Assembly (NCBI RefSeq): GCF_030315915.2
Contig: NZ_CP135990.1
Coordinates: forward strand, 1,922,001 to 1,986,000
DNA from: Providencia zhijiangensis
GTDB lineage: Bacteria; Pseudomonadota; Gammaproteobacteria; Enterobacterales; Enterobacteriaceae
DNA: 64,000 bases
Direction of reading: 5' to 3'
Both the position numbers and the translations under genes were made by a program. Of this stretch, positions 17,231 to 25,294 are shown one piece after another (the stretch's first letter is position 1; each line of letters begins with the position of its first letter). The notes under the pieces are model-generated. The model searched no databases, had not been told where the DNA came from, and saw nothing but the letters and a program-made list of their open reading frames with translations.

Positions 17231-18216
17231 ACTAATTCCTCCACAGGCTTAAAGCAGGCACGTAAACGTGATTGTGCAAAACTGGCTAATTGAGGTTCTT
17301 GCTCTACACAGTGCTGGTTTGCATATTGGCAACGCGGTGAGAACGGACACCCTTTTGGTAAACGTAATAAGTTTGGCGGGTTGCCTGGGATCGTGGCTAA
17401 GTTATCGTCATCACCATCTAAGCGCGGCACTGCCGCTAATAAACCCAGCGAATATGGATGAGATGGCTGATAGAAAATATCTCGTGCGCTGCCATACTCC
17501 ATCGTGCGCCCCGCATACATTACGAGTACCTTGTCACACACACCAGCGACAACCCCTAAGTCGTGGGTAATTAAGATGATCGCGGTATCAAATTCCTGCT
17601 TCAGTTCATTCAGCAAGGTCATGATCTGCGCTTGTACCGTGACGTCCAAGGCGGTTGTCGGTTCATCGGCGATCAGCAATTTTGGTTGGCACAGTAGCGC
17701 CATCGCAATCATCACACGCTGGCGCATACCACCAGAAAACTCATGCGGATACATATTCATGCGTTTACGAGCTTCTGGCATTTTTACCGCATCCAACATA
17801 CGTACGGATTCTTCAAACGCCTCTTTCTTACTCATCCCTTTGTGCAGCATCAACACTTCAGATAACTGCGTACCAATTTTCAGGTATGGGTTGAGGGAGG
17901 TCATGGGGTCTTGGAAAATCATGGAGATCTCTTCCGCGCGCATGCGGTTAAGCTCTTTCTCCTTGAGGTTTAAAATCTCACGGCCATTAAACATGGCGGA
18001 GCCACCTACTCGGCCATTTTTTGCCAGCAATCCCATCAAGGCAAAAGCGGTTTGGGATTTCCCCGAGCCGGATTCCCCCACAATTCCCAGAGTTTCCCCA
18101 GCACTCAATTCAAAATTGAGTTTATTCACCGCCGTCACATCCCCATCTTGGGTAGCAAATGTGACGTTTAAATCTTGCACCGATAATAAAGGGCTTTTGC
18201 GTGTTGAATGTTCCAT
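17227..18216 (-). CDS. oppD: Oligopeptide ABC transporter ATPase OppD
   Basis: OppD is the partner ATPase to OppF. The 329 residues contain Walker A GESGSGKSQ, signature SGGMRQR, Walker B LLIADEPTTALD and the cysteine cluster GCPFSPRCQYANQHC near the C-terminus. It lies 11 bases after oppC and overlaps oppF by four bases. Confidence 0.97.
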   Translation of the reverse strand: MEHSTRKSPLLSVQDLNVTFATQDGDVTAVNKLNFELSAGETLGIVGESGSGKSQTAFALMGLLAKNGRVGGSAMFNGREILNLKEKELNRMRAEEISMIFQDPMTSLNPYLKIGTQLSEVLMLHKGMSKKEAFEESVRMLDAVKMPEARKRMNMYPHEFSGGMRQRVMIAMALLCQPKLLIADEPTTALDVTVQAQIMTLLNELKQEFDTAIILITHDLGVVAGVCDKVLVMYAGRTMEYGSARDIFYQPSHPYSLGLLAAVPRLDGDDDNLATIPGNPPNLLRLPKGCPFSPRCQYANQHCVEQEPQLASFAQSRLRACFKPVEELV

Positions 18217-18227
18217 AAATTAGCCCC

Positions 18228-19136
18228 TTAGCGATCTTTCGGGTCGAGGGCATCACGTAAGCCATCGCCGATAAAGTTAAAACAGAACAACGTGATAACT
18301 AAGAACCCAGCGGGGATCAGCAGTAACCACGGCGTGACTTCCATAGAGTTAGCGCCATCACTGAGTAAAGCACCCCAGCTACTGAGTGGCTCTTGCGTTC
18401 CTAAGCCAAGGAAGCTTAAGAATGACTCAAACAGGATCATACTTGGGACTAATAATGATGCGTAAACCACGACCACACCCAGTACGTTCGGTACGATATG
18501 ACGCAGGATAATGTGGCGCGTGCTAACACCGCAGACTAACGCCGCTTCAATAAACTCTTTGCGTTTTAACCCTAATGTTTGCCCACGCACGATACGCGCC
18601 ATATCCAGCCATGACACCATCCCAATAGCCACGAAGATCAATAGGATATTGGTACCGAATAACGTCACTAACAAAATAACGAAGAACATAAATGGGAAGG
18701 AGTTTAAAATCTCCAGTAAGCGCATCATGATGGAGTCGACTTTACCACCCACATAACCTGCCAGTGAGCCATATAAGGTTCCGACCACTACCGCGACTAA
18801 TGCTGCCGCAACGCCGACCATTAAAGAAATTCGTCCACCAATTGCCACACGCACAAGTAAATCGCGCCCAGAAGCATCGGTACCAAAATAATGTCCCGTC
18901 GCCCAATCAGGTGGCGTTGACATCATTTCCCAGTCAGTATCATCATATAAAAACGGCGATAACATCGGGGCAAAAATCACAAACAGCGTGATAAAAAATA
19001 GCACGCATAGGCTAACAATTGCCGCACGGTTATGCATAAAGCGTCGTCTTGCATCTTGCCAAAGACTGCGCCCTTCAATATCTAATTGCTCAGAAAAATT
19101 TTCCAGAGCTTCACTATTTTTGTTGTTTAATAACAT
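18228..19136 (-). CDS. oppC: Oligopeptide ABC transporter permease OppC
   Basis: OppC is one half of the transmembrane channel. The 302 residues have an N-terminal cytoplasmic extension, then about six membrane segments. The EAA loop that docks the ATPases is visible as EAALVCGVSTRHIILRHIVPN. The protein ends with FNFIGDGLRDALDPKDR, typical of DppC/OppC. It begins 15 bases after oppB. Confidence 0.97.
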   Translation of the reverse strand: MLLNNKNSEALENFSEQLDIEGRSLWQDARRRFMHNRAAIVSLCVLFFITLFVIFAPMLSPFLYDDTDWEMMSTPPDWATGHYFGTDASGRDLLVRVAIGGRISLMVGVAAALVAVVVGTLYGSLAGYVGGKVDSIMMRLLEILNSFPFMFFVILLVTLFGTNILLIFVAIGMVSWLDMARIVRGQTLGLKRKEFIEAALVCGVSTRHIILRHIVPNVLGVVVVYASLLVPSMILFESFLSFLGLGTQEPLSSWGALLSDGANSMEVTPWLLLIPAGFLVITLFCFNFIGDGLRDALDPKDR

Positions 19137-19151
19137 AGTGTTTCTCCGGTT

Positions 19152-20072
19152 CTAGTAACGAATTTTCGGGTCGATGACGGCATACAGCACATCGACAATA
19201 GCATTAAAGGCAATGGTCAATACCCCAACTAAAATCGTTAAGCTGAGCACTAACGAGTAATCGCGGTTCAGTGCACCATTGACGAACAACTGCCCAATTC
19301 CCGGTAAGCCGAAAATGGTTTCAATCACCATTGAGCCCGTGATGATCCCCACAAATGCAGGCCCCATATAAGAGAGCACTGGCAGTAATGCAGGTTTTAA
19401 CGCATGGCGGAAAATAATGGTACGCAGCGGTAATCCTTTTGCTCGTGCAGTACGAATAAAGTTTGAGTGCATGATCTCAATCATCGAGCCACGGGTAATA
19501 CGCGAAATACTGGCGATATACGCCAAAGAAAGCGCCACCATCGGCAAAATCATGTGCGTGACATTACCACCATCCCAGCCTCCACCGGGGAGCCATTTCA
19601 AGTGAATGGCAAAAATTAGCACCAAAAGTGGTGCCACAACAAAGCTTGGGATGACAACCCCCGTCATGGCGAATCCCATGACTGTAAAGTCCCATTTGGT
19701 ATTTTGATTTAATGCGGCAATCACCCCCGCAGTAACACCAAATAACACAGCGACCACAAAGGCTGTGGCGCCTAATTTTGCAGACACGGGAAAGGCTTTC
19801 GCAACTAAGTCGTTGACACTGTAGTCTTTATATTTGAAAGAAGGGCCGAAATCCCCTTGAGAAAGTTGGAATAAGTAGTTGAAATACTGCTTATACATAG
19901 GGTCATTAAGGTGATACTTCGCCTCAATGTTGGCCATAACTTCGGGTGGAAGTTTACGTTCGCCGGTAAACGGGCTACCCGGCGCGAGTCTCATCATGAA
20001 AAATGAGATGGTGATAAGAATCAGTAAAGTCGGAATTGCTTCAAGCAAACGACGCAAAATAAATTTAAACAT
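19152..20072 (-). CDS. oppB: Oligopeptide ABC transporter permease OppB
   Basis: OppB forms the other half of the channel. The 306 residues begin MFKFILRRLLEAIPTLLILITISFFMMRLAPGSPF, the family-typical first membrane segment. The EAA motif appears as TARAKGLPLRTIIFRHALKPALLPV. It follows oppA by 82 bases, a gap in which mRNA processing or partial termination is common in opp operons, though no clear stem is seen here. Confidence 0.97.
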   Translation of the reverse strand: MFKFILRRLLEAIPTLLILITISFFMMRLAPGSPFTGERKLPPEVMANIEAKYHLNDPMYKQYFNYLFQLSQGDFGPSFKYKDYSVNDLVAKAFPVSAKLGATAFVVAVLFGVTAGVIAALNQNTKWDFTVMGFAMTGVVIPSFVVAPLLVLIFAIHLKWLPGGGWDGGNVTHMILPMVALSLAYIASISRITRGSMIEIMHSNFIRTARAKGLPLRTIIFRHALKPALLPVLSYMGPAFVGIITGSMVIETIFGLPGIGQLFVNGALNRDYSLVLSLTILVGVLTIAFNAIVDVLYAVIDPKIRY

Positions 20073-20154
20073 TGCCCTTTCCTACTTCTATTGCCATTTA
20101 GGTAATATTGCCATTAGGCTTATAGCTGGCTCACAAGGAGCCAGCCTGTTGTGA

Positions 20155-21795
20155 TTAGTGCTTGATGATATACAGATCTTTAGTATGTAAGTTATCTAAT
20201 GGATCTTTACCCGTATATCCACCCACGTATGGCTTCACTAAGCGGGTGTTCACATAGTAGTAGAGAGGCACGATAGCAGAATCTTTGTCGACCAGCTTCT
20301 CGGCTTGGTTATACAGTTCAGCACGCTCTTCGTCCGTTTTCACCTGAAGTGTTTTCTTCATGATGGCATCGAAGTCTTTGTTTTTATAATGCACGGTATT
20401 GTTACTGCTATAAGAAAGCAGCATGTTTAAGAAGGATGACGGTTCGTTATAATCCGCACACCAACCTGCACGCGCTACGTCATAGTTACCTTGGTGGCGA
20501 CTATCTAAGAAGGTTTTCCACTCTTGGTTTTCCAGTTTCACCTCAGCACCAATGTTTTTCTTCCACATTGAGGAAGCTGCAATAGCGAGACGCTTATGCA
20601 AGTCTGACGTGTTATACAGTAAGTTGAATTTCAATGGATTTGCTTTGTTGTAACCCGCTTCTTCCAGCAACTGTTTGGCTTTTTCATTGCGTTGCTCCTG
20701 GGTCATATTCGCATACCAATCTGGTTTTTCTGTTTTCATGCCGCTTGCAAATGGTGGGGTAAATCCATAAGCCGGAATATCGCCCATTGCTTTGATTTTC
20801 GTGGCAATCACATCTCTGTCCATCGACAGTTTTAACGCTTCGCGAACACGAGGATCATTAAACGGTGGTTTTTCATTATTAATTTCATAGTAGTAGATAC
20901 ACATGTATGGGTTTACACGCAGATCTTTCGGCATAGTTTGCTGAATAGTTTTAAATTGTTCGATAGGTAAGTTAGTGTGCGTCATATCGATTTCACCGCT
21001 GCGGTAGCGGTTTACATCCGTCACTTCTGAGGCAATTGGCAGGAAAGTCACTTGATCAATGACAGTATGCGCATTGTCCCAATAGGTTGGGCTTCGCTCT
21101 AAAATAATACGTTCGTTAACTGTCCAATCTTTCAGTTTATAGGCGCCATTGCCCACAAAATTGGCCGGTTGAGTCCATTTATTACCAAATTTTTCAACCA
21201 CTTTTTTATTCACTGGCGACATCGATGGATGCGCTAATAACTTAGGAATATAAGGGACAGCTTCACTTAAGGTCAGAACTAAGGTCTTATCATCCAGCGC
21301 TTTGATACCTAATTCTTCTGGCTTTTTCTTACCCGCAATTACATCATCAACATTTTTCACATGGGCATACTGTAAATAGCTCGCGTATGGGGATGCGGTA
21401 TCAGGATCGGCCAGTCTACGCCAGCTATACACGAAATCTTCCGCCGTGACAGGGTCACCATTTGACCATTTGGCATCGTCACGAATTTTAAATGTCCATT
21501 CGGTAAAATCTTTGTTTTCCCAGCTCGTGGCGGAGCCCGGTAGGATTTCTCCTGCTGGGCCAACGATGGTGATCCCTTCAAATAAATCTCTTGAAAGATG
21601 GGATTCTGGCACCCCTTCAATTTTATGTGGGTCAAGGGATTGAGGCTCTGTTCCGTTATTACGAACAATATTTTGTTTTTCAGCCAGTTCGACACCTGCT
21701 GGCACCACCGCACCATAACTTGTCGCCATCGTCCCTGCCATTAACCCAGCAGCAACGCTTAAAGCAACAAATGTCTTATTCAGTAATTTGCTCAT
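20155..21795 (-). CDS. oppA: Periplasmic oligopeptide-binding protein OppA (proximal copy)
   Basis: OppA captures peptides in the periplasm for OppBCDF. I place the start at 21795 (MSKLLNKTFVALSVAAGLMAG), which gives a clean signal peptide and a 546-residue precursor; an in-frame start 48 bases upstream would put a hydrophilic leader before the signal. The mature part contains the SBP_bac_5 pattern NNGTEPQSLDPHKIEG and WTFKIRDDAKWSNGDPVTAEDFVYSWRRL, and ends DLYIIKH. It is close in sequence to the distal copy upstream, so the two arose by tandem duplication. Confidence 0.96.
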   Translation of the reverse strand: MSKLLNKTFVALSVAAGLMAGTMATSYGAVVPAGVELAEKQNIVRNNGTEPQSLDPHKIEGVPESHLSRDLFEGITIVGPAGEILPGSATSWENKDFTEWTFKIRDDAKWSNGDPVTAEDFVYSWRRLADPDTASPYASYLQYAHVKNVDDVIAGKKKPEELGIKALDDKTLVLTLSEAVPYIPKLLAHPSMSPVNKKVVEKFGNKWTQPANFVGNGAYKLKDWTVNERIILERSPTYWDNAHTVIDQVTFLPIASEVTDVNRYRSGEIDMTHTNLPIEQFKTIQQTMPKDLRVNPYMCIYYYEINNEKPPFNDPRVREALKLSMDRDVIATKIKAMGDIPAYGFTPPFASGMKTEKPDWYANMTQEQRNEKAKQLLEEAGYNKANPLKFNLLYNTSDLHKRLAIAASSMWKKNIGAEVKLENQEWKTFLDSRHQGNYDVARAGWCADYNEPSSFLNMLLSYSSNNTVHYKNKDFDAIMKKTLQVKTDEERAELYNQAEKLVDKDSAIVPLYYYVNTRLVKPYVGGYTGKDPLDNLHTKDLYIIKH

Positions 21796-21889
21796 TATTT
21801 TGGTTACTCCCATACTATTGTTTTGGTTGTGTTGTTGATGCATCTGCCTACCGAGTCAGTAAGCAGTTATTTTGTTTATTACAAAATTA

Positions 21890-23521
21890 TTAATTAGTAG
21901 AATTAATATATAACCGCTTAATATCCATGTGATCAAGAGGGTCTTCACCTTTAAATCCTCCGATTGTGGGCTTGATCATCCTTGCACTCACACGGTAATA
22001 AACGGGAACTAGTGCAGAGTCCTTATCCAGCAAGGTTTCTGCCTGTTGGTAAATCTGTTGACGAGCTTGGTCATTCGGCGCTGTTAAAGCCTCTAAAAGG
22101 AGTTGGTCATAGACTTTATTTTTATAGGCCGCCGTATTGTTGCTGTTTTCTGATAGTAATGAGTTCAAGAATGCAGAAGGTTCATTGTAATCGGCGCACC
22201 ATGTTGCTCTTGCAACCTGATAATTCCCTTCATGGCGATTTTGCAGTGTGGTTTTCCACTCTTGGTTTTGCAGCGTTACCTCTGCGCCAATATTTTTCTG
22301 CCACATGGATGCCGCTACAATCGCCTGCTGTTTATTTTGGTCTGAGGTGTTATATAGCAAGGTAAACTTGAGAGGATTTTTGGCACTATATCCCGCCTCC
22401 GCGAGCAACCCTTTTGCACGTTGATAACGCTGTTCTGGCGTGAGTTTTGCCCATTCTGGCACCGCAAAATTACCATTATGGATAAACGTTGGCGTAAAAC
22501 CGTAAGCCACCGTCTGTCCTTGATCGATAATTTTATTGGTGATGGTTTCTCTGTCTAAACCTAACTTAATGGCTTCGCGTACCCGAGGGTCGGTGAACGG
22601 AGCTTTTTGGTTATTAATTTCATAATAAAACGTACACAGAAACGGACGTACATACAGTTCGTTCGGCTTTTCCGCTTTCATCTTTTTGAACAGTGTTGGG
22701 GGAATAGCCGAATTACTAATATCAATTTCTCCACTGCGATAACGGTTGTTATCACTGACTTCAGAGGTAATCGCTAAAAAAGTCGCTTGATCGATCTGCG
22801 TTTTTGCGTCATTCCAATATAACGGATTACGCTTGATAATAATTCGCTCGTTGACCGTCCACTCATCCAAAACATAAGCGCCATTACCCACAAAGGAACC
22901 CGGTTGAGTCCACTTATCACCATATTTTTCAATGGCTTTACGGTTAACAGGTTTCATTGAAGTATGGGAAAGCATATCGATAAAATACGGGACGGGATGG
23001 CTTAGGGTGACTTGCAAATGTTTGTCATCAAGGGCTTTGACACCCAACGATTCTTTGGGTTTTTGACCTTTTAAAATAGCGTCTGCATTTTCAATATAAG
23101 CATTTTGTAAATAACTGGAATAAGGCGAACCGGTTTTAGGATCCGCCAAACGCTGCCAACTATATACAAAATCCTCTGCGACAACGGGGGTGCCATCGCT
23201 CCACTTGGCATCATCTCGCAAGGTAAATGTCCATGTGGTGTAGTTCTCATTCTGCCAACTCGTTGCCATACCGGGCACGGCCACACCATTAATATCGTCG
23301 TAAACCAGCCCTTCCAATAAATTTAAAATAATATTGCCTTCCGGTACCCCTTCGACTTTATGAGGGTCGAGTGAAGTGACTTCTGAACCGTTATTGACCA
23401 CTATTTTATTTATGGAAGTTTTATTTGATGAGGATTTATCGGGGATTGATGAGGCTTGAGCTGAAATTGCTAATGAGAAAATGAGACAGGAAAGTAAACT
23501 GTGCTTAGTAGTGAGTTTCAT
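21890..23521 (-). CDS. oppA: Second OppA-type periplasmic peptide-binding protein
   Basis: This is a 543-residue paralogue directly upstream of oppA, on the same strand and 94 bases away. The signal peptide is MKLTTKHSLLSCLIFSLAISAQA. It shares with the neighbour the blocks NNGSEVTSLDPHKVEGVPEG, WKTTLQNRHEGNYQVARATWCADYNEPSAFLN and VPVYYRVSARMIKP. Being first in the row, it probably feeds the same OppBCDF channel with a different peptide preference, as tandem OppA or MppA-like proteins do in relatives; this is inferred. Confidence 0.93.
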   Translation of the reverse strand: MKLTTKHSLLSCLIFSLAISAQASSIPDKSSSNKTSINKIVVNNGSEVTSLDPHKVEGVPEGNIILNLLEGLVYDDINGVAVPGMATSWQNENYTTWTFTLRDDAKWSDGTPVVAEDFVYSWQRLADPKTGSPYSSYLQNAYIENADAILKGQKPKESLGVKALDDKHLQVTLSHPVPYFIDMLSHTSMKPVNRKAIEKYGDKWTQPGSFVGNGAYVLDEWTVNERIIIKRNPLYWNDAKTQIDQATFLAITSEVSDNNRYRSGEIDISNSAIPPTLFKKMKAEKPNELYVRPFLCTFYYEINNQKAPFTDPRVREAIKLGLDRETITNKIIDQGQTVAYGFTPTFIHNGNFAVPEWAKLTPEQRYQRAKGLLAEAGYSAKNPLKFTLLYNTSDQNKQQAIVAASMWQKNIGAEVTLQNQEWKTTLQNRHEGNYQVARATWCADYNEPSAFLNSLLSENSNNTAAYKNKVYDQLLLEALTAPNDQARQQIYQQAETLLDKDSALVPVYYRVSARMIKPTIGGFKGEDPLDHMDIKRLYINSTN

Positions 23522-24091
23522 CGTTGCGCCTTCTCCATTTCATAGTTACGGTTTTACAGTTAACGTTTCAACGTATGTTGAACGACGTTTAGCACGCCTC
23601 CACATTGTTGACTTACTGCTGCTCTAGTCACTGTTTCCTAAGCTGTTTTCTAATTTAACCGCCAAAAGCTTTCCTTAAAGGTGCAATTTTGCTCAGAAAG
23701 CTTATAAAAAATTACATTTAGTTAACATTTAAAGTTAAAGAATCTATTTAAAAGGGGTAACACACTTTCTCAACTTTTAAATACTCAAATAAAAACAATT
23801 AGATAATAAAAAACCTTAAATCACTCTTAAAATCTTTATCAACAATTATCCAAACATATCATTAACAATCTCTGATGAGAATAGTGAATAAATTTACGCA
23901 GCTCACATTTCCTTACTTTTTATGCCTAATTTTGCAAAAAGTGCGACACATAATCACATTTCAAATTTATCGCGTAGAGGAATTATTTTGGTTGTAAAGG
24001 ACAGCTTGGTTGCACAGAACACGCCAAAATAATTGAGTGAGTATTTTGAACTCGAAAGGAATAATGGAATGACGGGAAAAGCGGATGAGAA
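23522..24091. other. Gene-free region upstream of the opp operon
   Basis: This region is AT-rich and holds the opp promoter by position. I see no credible reading frame. An exact 11-bp inverted repeat, AATTATTTTGG at 23981-23991 and CCAAAATAATT at 24024-24034, lies about 460 bases upstream of the distal oppA copy. No T run accompanies it. Confidence 0.6.
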
Positions 24092-24113
24092 TAGCCGTCT
24101 CGTAAGACGGCTA
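24092..24113 (-). terminator. Hairpin after ychE
   Basis: TAGCCGTCT and AGACGGCTA form a perfect 9-bp stem with the tetraloop CGTA, 13 bases after the ychE stop. No strong T run follows, so termination is plausible but not certain. Confidence 0.5.
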
Positions 24114-24126
24114 AATAATGCTCAAA

Positions 24127-24771
24127 CTATAAAAGCCCTGGAAATATGGCTTTAACACCGGTTACAGCGATTTCGATGCCTAATGACATAAGTAGCAGAC
24201 CCATGATACGGGTGACAACGTTGATGCCCGTTTGCCCTAAGTAACGAACCAGTAAAGATGCAGAACGGAACAACAGCCAACAGCAAAAAGCGAACAAAAT
24301 ACTGGTTAACGCTAAACCAATAAAGTTCTGCCAGCCAGTCCAACGTGATGACCAGACAATGCACGAACTGATTGCCCCGGGACCCGCCATTAACGGAAGC
24401 GCTAATGGCACCACCCCAATACTATCTCGCACTGCAGTTTCTGTTTTTTCTTGTTTGTTCTGTTTGTCCTCACCAATTTTACCGCTGATCATCGATAACG
24501 CGATGGTGACAATCAGAATTCCCCCTGCAATACGGAATGAGTCAATTGAAATACCAAACAGCTGTAATATCGAGTCCCCCACCAACAGTGATGTGCAGAG
24601 AATAATTGCGACTGATGAGTTGGCTATCGTATTAGTTCTATTGCGGCTCGCAACGGTTTGATAGTTTGTCATACTAATAAACACAGGCAAGATACCAACC
24701 GGGTTTACTAACGCAAATAGACCAATAAAAAATTTAATATAGCCTGATAAATCAAGTAATGTTGCGCTCAC
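24127..24771 (-). CDS. ychE: YchE, MarC family inner membrane protein
   Basis: The protein has 214 residues and six predicted membrane segments, starting MSATLLDLSGYIKFFIGLFALVNPVGILPVF, which is the MarC/UPF0056 signature (NPVG). The second half repeats the pattern as PLALPLMAGPGAIS. The transport substrate of this family is unknown; MarC itself is no longer thought to give antibiotic resistance. Its place between opp and adhE is the same as in E. coli. Confidence 0.94.
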   Translation of the reverse strand: MSATLLDLSGYIKFFIGLFALVNPVGILPVFISMTNYQTVASRNRTNTIANSSVAIILCTSLLVGDSILQLFGISIDSFRIAGGILIVTIALSMISGKIGEDKQNKQEKTETAVRDSIGVVPLALPLMAGPGAISSCIVWSSRWTGWQNFIGLALTSILFAFCCWLLFRSASLLVRYLGQTGINVVTRIMGLLLMSLGIEIAVTGVKAIFPGLL

Positions 24772-25016
24772 CCATTAATACCCTCATAAAATTCTTAAAC
24801 AAGAAACGCTTACCTGAACTAATTTTATCACTGAAATCGTTAAAATCCTTAGTTAAAGAACAATTTTGTGCATCTTAATAGAATTATTTATTGCAGCTTA
24901 TCTTAATGACTAAAAAAGGATGATTTATTCACCTCTTTTTAGCGATAAATTAATCATTTTTTTGCAAATCAAGGAATCCCGTAAAAACGGCATGCTGAAT
25001 GGAGTCAGCTTGCATA

Positions 25017-25038
25017 TTTTGTGATTTAGATCACTTTA
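25017..25038. promoter_or_regulatory. CRP-like site upstream of adhE
   Basis: TTTTGTGATTTAGATCACTTTA has TGTGA-N6-TCACT, matching nine of the ten core CRP positions with the correct spacing. It lies 257 bases before the adhE start and 246 before ychE. The gap 24772-25294 is otherwise AT-rich without a gene. Confidence 0.5.
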
Positions 25039-25294
25039 TTAAATTCCCTTTTTGTTAATCTAGTCTCAACTGATAAACGCAGTGATCAATCAGTTAATTT
25101 TTACTTTTTGAGCTATTTATCTGAGATTTATAAGCCAATTAGCATGGGTGAAAAGCATTATTATTAAGTTTATCTATACTGTTGTTTTAGGTACTTATTT
25201 AGAATGGCCACTTTGGACGCTCTAGCCACAACAGCTTTTTTTAGATGCTTTGCTCATTGGCTTAAAAATTTTAACTTTATCAGGAGTAATCTAT

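Noticed and set aside
17504..18223. 239-codon plus-strand frame
   Set aside because: It lies wholly antisense to oppD and shows no domain.
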